Assembly: GCA_963738325.1 (NCBI GenBank)
Contig: CAVTWD010000017.1
Span: forward strand, 248,001-312,000
Length of the DNA stretch: 64,000 nucleotides
DNA from: CAVTWD01 sp963738325
GTDB lineage: Bacteria; Actinomycetota; Acidimicrobiia; Acidimicrobiales; Ilumatobacteraceae
Direction: 5' to 3'
Shown: positions 48,284 through 56,258 of the stretch, piece after piece
Position numbering within the stretch: position 1 is the first letter of the stretch
Layout: every line of letters starts with the position of its first letter
The notes under the pieces: model-generated
What the model was told of the DNA's origin: nothing
Seen by the model: the letters and a program-made list of their open reading frames with translations, nothing else
Databases searched by the model: none
Position numbers and translations under genes: made by a program

Positions 48284-49101
48284 TCCGATGACCACGTCGT
48301 ACGGAAGTCGGCGAACAGGGTGAGCCCCCCGTCGACGAACAGGGTCTGGCCGGTGATGTAGGCCGCTTCGTCCGAGAGCAGGAAGGAGGCGGCCGCGGCC
48401 ATCTCCCACGCCTCGCCGGCGCGCCCCAGAGGGATGTGCGACTCGACCATGGCCCGCTTCTCGGGGTCGTCGATCCACGAGCGGTTGATCGGCGTGACCG
48501 TGGCTCCCGGAGCGATCGCGTTCACACGGATGCCCCGCCCCGCGTACTCGAGCGCGAGCGTGCGGGTGAGGTTCTGCATCCCTCCTTTGCTCAAGGAGTA
48601 GGGGAGGAATCGCGGCTTGGGGATCTCCTGGTGCACGCTCGACACATTGACGATCGAGCCAGGCCGCTCCTCCTCCACGAGTTGGCGCAGCGCTTCGCGC
48701 GCGCACAGGAAGGCGCCGCGCAGGTTGACGGCGAGCACGCGGTCGAAGCTGCCGACCGGCAGCTCGTGGGTGTCGGCGGCGAACTGGATGCCGGCGTTGT
48801 TCACCAGGAAGTCGATATGGCCGTACTCGGCGATGACTTCCTTGAACATCGCCTCGACCTGGTCCTCCTGCGAGACGTCGGCGGCAACCAGCATGGGATG
48901 CACGCCCGCGTCGTCCATGGCTCGCGTGCACATCTTGCGGCCGTGCTCGATGGTCTCCTTGGTCGCCTCCGCGTCGTCGGAATACCCGACATAGTTGATG
49001 GCCACGTTGGCGCCGTCCTCAGCAAGGCGGATGGCGATGGTCTGCCCGATGCCCGAGCTCCCCCCGGTGACGATGGCGACCTTTCCCTCGATGCCCTTCA
49101 C
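48280..49101 (-). CDS. Short-chain dehydrogenase/reductase (glucose 1-dehydrogenase-like)
   Basis: 273 residues. VAIVTGGSSGIGQTIA, FLVNNAGIQFAADT, VNVSSVHQEIPKPRFLPYSLSKGG (Ser, Tyr, Lys catalytic set), and ITGQTLFVDGGLTLF at the C-terminus. The VHQEIP segment with the YSLSKGG motif is typical of glucose/galactose 1-dehydrogenase-like SDRs. GTG 49101 has GGAGG upstream. With the coupled cyclase, GMC oxidoreductase and glycosidase downstream on the same strand it suggests a sugar-oxidation operon. Confidence 0.9.
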   Translation of the reverse strand: MKGIEGKVAIVTGGSSGIGQTIAIRLAEDGANVAINYVGYSDDAEATKETIEHGRKMCTRAMDDAGVHPMLVAADVSQEDQVEAMFKEVIAEYGHIDFLVNNAGIQFAADTHELPVGSFDRVLAVNLRGAFLCAREALRQLVEEERPGSIVNVSSVHQEIPKPRFLPYSLSKGGMQNLTRTLALEYAGRGIRVNAIAPGATVTPINRSWIDDPEKRAMVESHIPLGRAGEAWEMAAAASFLLSDEAAYITGQTLFVDGGLTLFADFRTTWSSE

Positions 49102-49231
49102 TGGCCCTCCTCCGGTTTCGTGCTGCGTGGCCCATGCCGTCCTCACAGCCCGCCGGTCGTTACAGCGGGCCGACAGACCGAGGGCCTGGGCGGCCGACCC
49201 GCCCACGCTGAGCGGCTACCGTCGCTCGGCG

Positions 49232-49831
49232 ACGCGGGCCTACAAGTTCCTCGGCCGCGACGGAGGCACCGTGATCAGCGGGATGCGTTGGGTGCTGCCC
49301 GCCGGCGCCGCGCCCGGTGAGTGGGTCGAGGCCCGCGAGGTCCGGCCCTGCCGGGCCGGCATCCACGCCTGCCATCCGGCCGATCTCGCGTACTGGATCT
49401 ACCAGGAGCTGTCGGAGATCGAGCTCGACGGAGAGATCAGCGAGACCCACCGAAAGGTGGTGGCGAAACGAGGATGGCTCCTCCGCCGCATCACCGGATG
49501 GTCGGGCTGGGCCGCCGGCTACAACGTCGTTTCGATCCCTCTGGCCGCGGGTGCGCTGGCGTGGGCCGGCTTCACGCTCCCGCCCGCGGTCCGGGGCGGT
49601 GTTGATGAGCGTGTCGACGATCATCGTCGCCCTGAACGCCCAACTTCCTCCGCCGGGTGCGCCTCACGCCGTAGGAGGCCGCTGCTCGGCGAACGTGCGG
49701 GCCAGCCACGCCTCGACGCCGGGCCGCTCGACGCCCACTGCGGCAAGGATGGCCCGGCCCTCGCCTCCCTTGTCGAACACGAGCGCGAGCAGCATGTGCT
49801 CGGTGCCGATGTTGCGTCAATCATTCCTTGA
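49232..49831 (+). pseudogene. Conserved hypothetical (RAYKFL family), start and end doubtful
   Basis: The protein starts RAYKFLGRDGGTVISGMRW, then APGEWVEAREVRPCRAGIHACHPADLAYWIYQELSEIELDG and KRGWLLRRITGWSGW. From memory of such actinobacterial proteins, the family starts MRAYKFL; here the codon before RAY is ACG (49232), one change from ATG, and no ATG or GTG in coding-like sequence lies just upstream. Coding character is lost after about 49600, where DNA belongs to other frames and an antisense Clp-N fragment. Function unknown; Cys/His residues (CRAGIHACH) suggest metal or heme binding. Confidence 0.5.
49665..49815 (-). pseudogene. Clp N-terminal domain fragment
   Basis: Minus-strand sense ends at a TGA (49665) and reads RNIGTEHMLLALVFDKGGEG, then RAILAAVGVERPGVEAWLAR and TFAEQRPPTA. 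This is the second repeat of a Clp N (ClpC/ClpA-like) domain, where GTEHMLLAL is hallmark sequence. The first half and the start are missing; sequence above 49815 is unrelated. It is a remnant of a small Clp-N protein whose other part was lost. Confidence 0.75.
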
Positions 49832-49861
49832 CGGATTGGCCCCGTCAAGACGACCTTGACG
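49815..49861. promoter_or_regulatory. Two tandem CGTCAA palindromes
   Basis: CGTCAA-N7-TTGACG at 49815-49833 and CGTCAAG-N5-CTTGACG at 49843-49861: two inverted repeats from one half-site, with centres 28 bp apart, so on about the same DNA face. They lie about 150 bp before the CoA-transferase start and abut the Clp-N break. Likely an operator or a recombination hot spot. Confidence 0.45.
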
Positions 49862-50012
49862 TCCCTCCGTACGAGGCGGATCTGCCGTTCAGGCGGTCAC
49901 ATCGAGCAAATGGATGGCAAATCGACCCGCATCAACGAGCTGAGGTCGGGGTTGCGATGGCGGACAGCGCCGGAGCGTGCTGGACTGCCGGGTCGAGAGA
50001 ACGGGGGGAACC

Positions 50013-52394
50013 GTGCCGAACGGACCGCTGGACGGGTTGCGCGTGGTTGAGCTCACGGACGAGACGGGGCGCTTCGCCGGGAAGATCCTGGCCGAGAGCG
50101 GCGCATCGGTCGTACGGGTGGGCGAAGGCTTCTCGGGGCCGGCCATGCTTCACGCCGCCGGGTCCCGAGGGGGCCTGCTCGACTGGTGGTACGACGCCGG
50201 CAAGCGGCGCGTGCAACTCGACCTCGACACCGCGAGCGGGCAGGACGGCTACCGCCAATTGGCCGAGCGCGCGGACATCATCATCGAGACCGAGCCACCG
50301 GGGCGCCTCGCCGAGCTCGGCCTCGACCATCGCGACCTCGTGAAGTCCCACCCGACGCTCGTGCAGGTGTCGCTGACCCCCTTCGGCCGCACCGGACCCC
50401 GGGCCGGCTGGCAGACGAGCGATCTCGTCGCCGGGGCCTGGAGCGGCGTCCTCAGCATCTCCGGCACGCCCGAGGAAGCCGTCGGGGCGTGGGGCCGCCA
50501 GAACCTCGCCTTCGGGTCGCTCATGGCCTCCGTCTGCGGCCTCGCCGGTGTGTACGCCGCTCGCGAGACGGGCCGCGGCCAGCACGTCGATCTCTCGCTG
50601 CACGAAGTCATGACCTCCTCGATCGAGAACCTGTTCTTCCAGTGGTGGTTCCCCGACCTGCTCCCGCTGCCGCGACGGGCCCTGCGGCAGGGCTCGCTCC
50701 ACTGGCTCGGCGCCTACGTCGTCGCCAACGCCAAGACCGGCGCGTGCAACATCGCTCCGGTGCCCCAGCCCGCTCCGCTCTTCGAGTGGATGGCCGAGGA
50801 AGGCGATCCCGAAGGCGCCGAGCTGGCCAAGCTGACGATCGAGGAGGCCCTCGCGCAGATGCCGCGCGTGATGCACGCCATCAAGCGCTTCGCGCTCACG
50901 AAGGACTCCGGCGAGCTGTTCCACGAGGCGCAGCGACGCCACGTGGCCTTCGGCGAGGTGCAGACGGTCGCGCAAGTGGCCGCCAACCCGCAGTACGAGT
51001 TCCGCGGCACCTTCCGCAGCGTCGAGGGGTTTCCCGAGGTGCGCATCCCCGGGCCGTACGCCCGGTTCCACGACACGCCGGCTCCGCCCGCGGCGGCACC
51101 GCCCTCCGGCGCTGCCTCCGTCGACGACCTGTTGGCCGAGTGGGGAACGACCGCCGCGCCGCCCGCGACCCCGGAGGATCATCGCCATCGAGGCCCCGTC
51201 TCCGCGGGCAAGCCCCTGGAGGGGTTGCGGGTCGTCGACTTCACGTGGGTGCTGGCCGGGCCGTTCGCGAACCGCATCCTGGGCGACCTCGGCGCGGACG
51301 TGCTCAAGTTCCAGACGGCTGAGCGGGCGACGCTGGTGAACTCCCCCGACTTCCCGTACTTCTACGTGTGGAACCGCTCGAAGCGACTCGTCTCGATGGG
51401 CATGAAGAAGCCCGAGGCGCTGGCCCACATCCGCAAGATCATCGAACAGGCTGACGTGCTGATGGAGAACTTCTCGGCCGGGGTGCTGGCGCGGTGGGGC
51501 CTCGACTACGAATCGGTGAAGTCGTGGAACCCGGGGATCATCTATGTGACCATGAGCGGTCCCGGGCACGACGGCCCGTGGTCGAAGATGATCACGTACG
51601 CGCCGACCATCCACGCGCTGTGCGGACTGACCTATCTGTCGAACCCGCCCGGCCGGCGCGACGTCGGCCCCGGGTTCTCGCTGAACGACCACGCCGTCGG
51701 CCTGTCGTCGGTGGTGGCGGTCCTGTCGGCCGTCGAAGCCCGGCGCCAGACGGGAGTCGGGCAGCACATCGACATCGCGCAGATGGAGACAGGGACGTAC
51801 CTGATCGGTCCCGCGGTGCTCGACTACCTCGCCAACGGCCGCGAAGCGCACCCGATCGGCAACGCGGATCCCTTCGGCCAGTGGTGCCCCAACGAGGTCT
51901 ACCGCTGCGGCGACCAACACGAGCTCGCCGTCACGTGCCGCGATGACGACGACTGGGCCCGGCTGTGCGAGACGGTGGGATGGATCATCTCCGATCTCGC
52001 CAACGACCCGCAGCTGGCCACCGTCGACGGCCGGTTCGCCAGGGTGGCCGACATCGACGAGCGGATGCGCGAGTGGTGCATGTCGCGTACTGCCGACTCC
52101 GCCGCCGAGGCGCTGCAGGGCAACGGAGTGCCCGCGGGCAAGGTGCAGGACGGGGGCGACCTCATGGAGGACCCGCAGCTGGTGGCGCGCAACTTCTGGC
52201 GGCGCGACCACCATCCCGTCTTCGGGGAGCGGCCCTACGAGCGGTTCCCGGCGATCTGGAGCGACACCGATCTCGAGCCGTACATGCTTTCCGGGGCGTA
52301 CATCGGCGAGCACAACTTCGAGATCTACAGCGCGCTGGTGGGGCTGAACGACGAGGAGATCGCCGTCGGCATGGCCGAGGGCCTTTTCGAGTAG
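50013..52394 (+). CDS. Tandem class III (CaiB/BaiF family) CoA-transferase
   Basis: 793 residues made of two CaiB/BaiF domains in one chain. The first (about 1-370) has LDGLRVVELTDETGRFAGKIL and GRGQHVDLSLHEVMTSS. The second (about 400-793) has LEGLRVVDFTWVLAGPFANR, GADVLKFQTAERATL and GVGQHIDIAQMETGTYL. Each fold normally forms an interlocked dimer, so the fusion may build it within one chain. It transfers CoA between carboxylic acids; the acceptor is unknown. The GTG at 50013 has GGGGGGAA 3 nt upstream. It is intact and one of the longest clean frames here. Confidence 0.88.
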   Translation: MPNGPLDGLRVVELTDETGRFAGKILAESGASVVRVGEGFSGPAMLHAAGSRGGLLDWWYDAGKRRVQLDLDTASGQDGYRQLAERADIIIETEPPGRLAELGLDHRDLVKSHPTLVQVSLTPFGRTGPRAGWQTSDLVAGAWSGVLSISGTPEEAVGAWGRQNLAFGSLMASVCGLAGVYAARETGRGQHVDLSLHEVMTSSIENLFFQWWFPDLLPLPRRALRQGSLHWLGAYVVANAKTGACNIAPVPQPAPLFEWMAEEGDPEGAELAKLTIEEALAQMPRVMHAIKRFALTKDSGELFHEAQRRHVAFGEVQTVAQVAANPQYEFRGTFRSVEGFPEVRIPGPYARFHDTPAPPAAAPPSGAASVDDLLAEWGTTAAPPATPEDHRHRGPVSAGKPLEGLRVVDFTWVLAGPFANRILGDLGADVLKFQTAERATLVNSPDFPYFYVWNRSKRLVSMGMKKPEALAHIRKIIEQADVLMENFSAGVLARWGLDYESVKSWNPGIIYVTMSGPGHDGPWSKMITYAPTIHALCGLTYLSNPPGRRDVGPGFSLNDHAVGLSSVVAVLSAVEARRQTGVGQHIDIAQMETGTYLIGPAVLDYLANGREAHPIGNADPFGQWCPNEVYRCGDQHELAVTCRDDDDWARLCETVGWIISDLANDPQLATVDGRFARVADIDERMREWCMSRTADSAAEALQGNGVPAGKVQDGGDLMEDPQLVARNFWRRDHHPVFGERPYERFPAIWSDTDLEPYMLSGAYIGEHNFEIYSALVGLNDEEIAVGMAEGLFE

Positions 52395-52402
52395 CGCGTT
52401 CC

Positions 52403-53011
52403 TCAGGCCTCTTTGACCACCGCGTACCAGACCCGTTCGGCCACGGTGTGGACGAGCGCACCCATCCGCGACAACCGCCGGTACACCTCACGGCGCCCGA
52501 TGACCTCACGGAGATCGTCCACGTCGAGCAGCGCCGACATGGCCCGCCGGTACACGTGCTCGACGCGACGTTGGTCCTTGATGGCGGCGTCGGCGGCCTC
52601 GGTGGCGTCGCCTTCTCGCCCGAGGGAGCCGAAGGCGTCGGCCAGGTGGCCGACGGCCTCGGCGAGGACGGTCACCATCTCGTGCATCCGCGGGTCCGGC
52701 GCGAGCGCCATCACCTCCATCTCGCGCACGAGGTCCTTGGCCGCGTTCAACACCTCGTCCAAGTCGGCCGACAGCGAGTAGAGGTCCTCGGCATCGAGCG
52801 GTGAGGAGTACGAGTCGCGCAGGCTGCGCCAGAGCGCTCGCTTGATGTCGTCGGCACGGTGCTCGCACTCCCGCACTCGACTCGCAGCGGCCTCCTCGCC
52901 CGCGGCCCATGCGTCCAGCGCGGCCATGGCCTCGACCGTGATCTTCGCCTGCTCGCGCAGCATGCCCAGCAGGTCCGGCTCGTCGGGTAGGAACCAGCGC
53001 TTCCGGCTCAT
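52403..53011 (-). CDS. DUF47 (PhoU-like) protein, phosphate transport accessory
   Basis: 202 residues, all helical: LLGMLREQAKITVEAMAALDAW, VRECEHRADDIKRALWRSL, YSLSADLDEVLNAAKDLVREME and RRLSRMGALVHTVAERVWY. The ExxAD and DxxDE patterns match the metal-binding signature of DUF47/PhoU-like proteins that pair with PiT permeases. Its ATG overlaps the permease stop (ATGA), and the order pit then DUF47 on the minus strand is the common arrangement. It probably modulates the permease. Confidence 0.88.
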   Translation of the reverse strand: MSRKRWFLPDEPDLLGMLREQAKITVEAMAALDAWAAGEEAAASRVRECEHRADDIKRALWRSLRDSYSSPLDAEDLYSLSADLDEVLNAAKDLVREMEVMALAPDPRMHEMVTVLAEAVGHLADAFGSLGREGDATEAADAAIKDQRRVEHVYRRAMSALLDVDDLREVIGRREVYRRLSRMGALVHTVAERVWYAVVKEA

Positions 53012-54018
53012 GCGAGGGCCCTCCAGGGCAACAGGGCGGTCACCGCGAACGCGGCGGTCGCCGGCACCGTCACCAACCACGCGATGAGCATGGCTCTTAC
53101 GACCCGCCAGCGCACGTGGCGCCATCGCCGCCGACCGCCACCGACGCCCACCACCGACGAGGCGACGACCTGCGTGGTGCTCACCGGCGCGCCGATCACC
53201 GACGCGCCCACGAGCACCGCCACCGACCCCGACTGGCTGGCCAAGGCATCGATCGGCCGCAGGAGGGTGATGCGCCGGCCGAGCGTGCGCACGATGGGCC
53301 AGCCGCCCACCGCCGTCCCGGCGGTCAACGCCACGCCGCAGGCGAGCTCCACCCACGCCGGCGACGTCAGGTGGTCCAGAACGCCATCGGCCACGAGGAG
53401 GAGGGCCACGACGCCGACGGCCTTCTGCGCGTCGTTGGCGCCGTGGCTGGTGGCGAGGGCCCCGGACATCACCCATTGCCCGGCGCGAACCGGCCCCCGC
53501 ACGCGCCGGCTGGCCCGAGCGGTGGCGCGGCGGGCCAACCGCTCGACACCGAGCCCGGCCACGAAGCCGACGACCGGCGCGATCGTGAGCACGGCGGCGA
53601 CGCCCAGCACACCCACCGGCTTGATCCCGTCGAAGCCACCCCAATTGACCGCGCCCGAACCGCCCTCGGCGAGGGCAGCGCCGACGAGGCCCCCGAGGAG
53701 GGCATGGCCCGAGCTCGAGGGCAGGCCCCGCCACCAGGTGAGCACGTTCCAGACGACCGCTCCGGTGAGCGCGGCGCCGAGGACCTCGGTGACCTGGTCG
53801 GAAGGCACGGTCACGATGCCGGCGATGGTGTCGGCCACGGCCGCGCCGAACAGGATGGGCCCGAGGATGTTGCCGATGGCGGCGATCACCACGGCCTGCG
53901 CCGGCCGGGCACCCCGAGTGGCCACGAGCGTGGCGATGGCGTTGGCGGCGTCGTGCACGCCGTTGGTGAACGTGAAGGCCAGGGCCATCCCGACCGCGGC
54001 CACGAGCGCGACGTTCAA
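53008..54018 (-). CDS. pit: PiT-family inorganic phosphate permease
   Basis: About 336 residues with 8-10 membrane helices. Both PiT signature repeats are present: FTNGVHDAANAIAT near the N-terminus and SHGANDAQKAVGVVAL in the second half, with LPSSSGHALLGGLVGAAL and GAPVSTTQVVASS as paired conserved loops. It imports phosphate by H+ or Na+ symport. The TTG at 54018 (before NVALVAAVGMALAF) is preferred over ATG 54138, which would overlap the divergent gene at 54137; this start is uncertain. Confidence 0.85.
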   Translation of the reverse strand: MNVALVAAVGMALAFTFTNGVHDAANAIATLVATRGARPAQAVVIAAIGNILGPILFGAAVADTIAGIVTVPSDQVTEVLGAALTGAVVWNVLTWWRGLPSSSGHALLGGLVGAALAEGGSGAVNWGGFDGIKPVGVLGVAAVLTIAPVVGFVAGLGVERLARRATARASRRVRGPVRAGQWVMSGALATSHGANDAQKAVGVVALLLVADGVLDHLTSPAWVELACGVALTAGTAVGGWPIVRTLGRRITLLRPIDALASQSGSVAVLVGASVIGAPVSTTQVVASSVVGVGGGRRRWRHVRWRVVRAMLIAWLVTVPATAAFAVTALLPWRALA

Positions 54019-54136
54019 GCCGGGAAGGTGGCTTCGAGCATCGGGCGATGGTACGGCGGCGGGTCGCCCGGTTCTCGACTCCTGGCTACGATCGCCCCCC
54101 GCCACGGCATCTCGGCCGCGGTGACGAGGGGGCTCC

Positions 54137-55174
54137 ATGGCAGACGACCAAGACAGGCGCGAACGCCTCGAGGCGTTCTTCCGGCGTCGGAGCGACCAAC
54201 CGGAAACCGTCCGGGTGACCGAGTACGAGGTCATCACGGGGGGCTACAGCCGGCACATGGCTCGCGTGTGGATCGAGGATGCCTCGGGCCGCCGCGGGTA
54301 CATCGTCCGCTCTGATCCCCCGCCCGGGCACGCCATCATCGACACGGACCGGGCCACCGAGTGGGAGGTGCTCTCCTCCCTGCACGCGACCGGCCGGGTC
54401 CCGATGCCGCCCCCGCGCTGGTTCGACCCGCGCGGGAGGAGCTCGGGAGCCCCGCGATCGTCATCGACCTCATCGCCGGCGAATCGCTCGTGGCCCTTGC
54501 CCGCAAGCTTGACCCCGTCGAGCACCCGAGCTTCACCGAGCGCCTGGCCACCACGATCGCCAGCGTTCACAACATCCGTGACACCGCCGATCTGCCGGCC
54601 AACCTCGAGGTGCCCACGTCGTGGGACGAGTACATCTCGGGACGGATCGGGCGGTGGGTCGACGCCGAGCGGGCCAACGTCGCGCCGAACCCGCTCATGC
54701 GCCTGATCGCGGCGTGGCTCGAAGCCAACCGCCCTCCGCCCGCCCCGCTCACGCTCGTCCACGGCGACTTCCAGCTCGCCAACGTCCTCGTCGAGCAGGA
54801 CGGCAGCTTCCACCTCGTCGACTGGGAGCTCACCCATGTCGGCGATCCCCGGGAAGACCTCGGCTGGTGGAACCTCGCCGGCGTCACGCAGCCGCCCGAC
54901 CTCATCGCCGCCGACCGAGAGAACTTCCTCAACCGCTACCGCGAGCTCACCGGCCTCGACGAGGAGCAGGTGAACCCGGCCACGATCGCATACTTCACCT
55001 TGCTGCTCGTCAGACTCCGTGTTCATCGGCGTGCTCGAGCAGCTGGCCGCCGTGGCCAGGGGGGAGACGACCGGGATGGTGGTGACGTACATGTCCAACG
55101 CCGTCGCAGGCATGCACGACGTCTTCATGAAGAACATCGCGGCGTACACGGTGGCCATCGGAGGTGACAAGTGA
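54137..55174 (+). pseudogene. Aminoglycoside-phosphotransferase-like kinase, two frameshifts
   Basis: ATG 54137 opens ADDQDRRERLEAFFRRRSD, and VTEYEVITGGYSRHMARVWIE is the Gly-rich loop of the kinase fold. Sense moves near 54435 to GSPAIVIDLIAGESLVALAR, with catalytic LTLVHGDFQLANVLVEQDG (HGDFxxxN) and the metal-binding HLVDWELTHVGDPREDLG. Near 55010 it moves again to SVFIGVLEQLAAVARGET and ends IAAYTVAIGGDK. The shifts cancel (346 codons). It resembles the phosphotransferases paired with acyl-CoA dehydrogenases. Its stop overlaps the next GTG (GTGA). Confidence 0.83.
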
Positions 55175-55635
55175 TCTCGCGGCCCACCACCCCGCAGCTC
55201 ATCGAGGCGGTGTGCGCCGAGCTCACCTCCAAGGTCGTCCCCGCCGTCACCGATGCCTCGGCCAGCGTGGTGATCGAGATGGCCGTGGCCGTCTTGAAAG
55301 GCGCCGCCATCCGCAGCGCCAACGAGTTGGCGTGGATGCGGGAGGAGGCCGACGCCATCGAAGCGCTCGCCCAGCGGTTCGTGGCCGAGCTACCTCAGGC
55401 GGCCGAGCTGGCCGAGGCGTTGGCGGCCTACACCGACGCCAAGTCGGACAGCCGGTACCTGGCCGACGCGCTGGACGACTACCACCGCGCCAGTGAGGTT
55501 TTGTCGCGCGCCTGCGAGGCCGCCTACGCCGACGGCGATGCGATCCGTAAGGCCGACGTCCAGCGGCTGTTCGAGCAACGGATGGCCAACGAGAACACCG
55601 TCACGGGCGTGTTCATGGCAGCCGGGCGCACGTGA
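55171..55635 (+). CDS. Hypothetical protein coupled to the phosphotransferase
   Basis: 154 residues, acidic and helical (QLIEAVCAELTSKVVPAV; AVAVLKGAAIRSANELAWMREEADAIEALAQRF; RKADVQRLFEQRMANEN). No known motif or membrane segment. Small helical proteins directly after aminoglycoside-phosphotransferase-like genes are frequent in actinobacteria. The GTG start overlaps the preceding stop. Function unknown; a partner or stabilising subunit of the kinase is possible. Confidence 0.7.
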   Translation: MISRPTTPQLIEAVCAELTSKVVPAVTDASASVVIEMAVAVLKGAAIRSANELAWMREEADAIEALAQRFVAELPQAAELAEALAAYTDAKSDSRYLADALDDYHRASEVLSRACEAAYADGDAIRKADVQRLFEQRMANENTVTGVFMAAGRT

Positions 55636-55734
55636 TACCCGAAGGGGGAAGGAGACCTTCCGCCCTTCGAAACCCCCATCCGGGGAGCTCCGCTCGGGTC
55701 AACAGAGGCTCCCGTTCGGGCCGGCTCAGTACTC
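55636..55734 (-). repeat. Dispersed hairpin repeat, copy C (inverted)
   Basis: On the minus strand it reads through GAGCGGAGCTCCCCGGATGG to the same hairpin as copy A (TTCGAAGGGCGGAAGG / CCTTCCCCCTTCG, here 55640-55669). It occupies the gap between two convergent genes, from the stop of the hypothetical gene to the stop of the marR gene. The non-hairpin part matches copies A and B only weakly. Confidence 0.55.
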
Positions 55735-56175
55735 CTAAGCCGAGTCGCGCTGGTCGAAGCCCCGCGCCAGCCGCTCGACCGGCCGAGCCAGGCGAGCCAG
55801 CTCCTCGAGGTGGGCGGCCGACAGGCGCTCGAGGATCCGCCGCCCGCGCGGGGTGAGGCGCAGCCGCACCACGCGGCGATCGTCGTCGTCGACCAGCCGG
55901 CGCACGAGACCCGCCCGCTCGGCGCGATCGACTAGCTCCACCACGGAGTGGTGCCGCAACAGCAGTGCTTCGGCCACGTCGCCGATCGTGGGCGCGGAAA
56001 GGCCGGCGTGGCCGCGCACGGCCAGGAGGAGCTGGTGCTGCTGTGCCGTCAGGCCGGCGGCGGCGGCTTGCTGGTCGCTCCAGTGGAGGAACCGGCGCAA
56101 GGCGGTGCGGAAGGCCAGCAACTCCTCGTACTGGGCGTCACCAAGCGACTCAGCTGCGCTTCCCGGTCTCGCCAC
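55735..56175 (-). CDS. MarR family transcriptional regulator
   Basis: 146 residues. Winged helix: AGLTAQQHQLLLAVRGHAG, TIGDVAEALLLRHHSVVELVDRAE, RAGLVRRLVDDDDRRVVRLRLTPRG (wing with DDRR) and a C-terminal helix, all typical MarR. GTG 56175 has GGAGG upstream. It is divergent from the ClC channel gene across a very AT-rich interval that carries its likely promoter, so autoregulation and control of the channel are plausible. Confidence 0.88.
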   Translation of the reverse strand: MARPGSAAESLGDAQYEELLAFRTALRRFLHWSDQQAAAAGLTAQQHQLLLAVRGHAGLSAPTIGDVAEALLLRHHSVVELVDRAERAGLVRRLVDDDDRRVVRLRLTPRGRRILERLSAAHLEELARLARPVERLARGFDQRDSA

Positions 56176-56224
56176 CTGCCTGCACCTCCTCACCTCGGTC
56201 GCTTCTGGCCATTCTATGTCGCTC

Positions 56225-56258
56225 CACGATGTATTATATGGGAATATCGTGCTACGAT
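56225..56258. promoter_or_regulatory. AT-rich divergent promoter region (marR / ClC)
   Basis: A short stretch far richer in A/T than its surroundings holds TATAAT on the minus strand (56233-56238) and TACGAT on the plus strand (56253-56258). An imperfect inverted repeat runs from ACGATGTATT to AATATCGT. It fits a promoter pair with a MarR operator. Confidence 0.5.

Noticed and set aside
49932..52313. Minus-strand 793-codon frame opposite the CoA-transferase
   Set aside because: His/Arg/Gly-rich shadow without motifs; the plus strand encodes two CaiB/BaiF domains.
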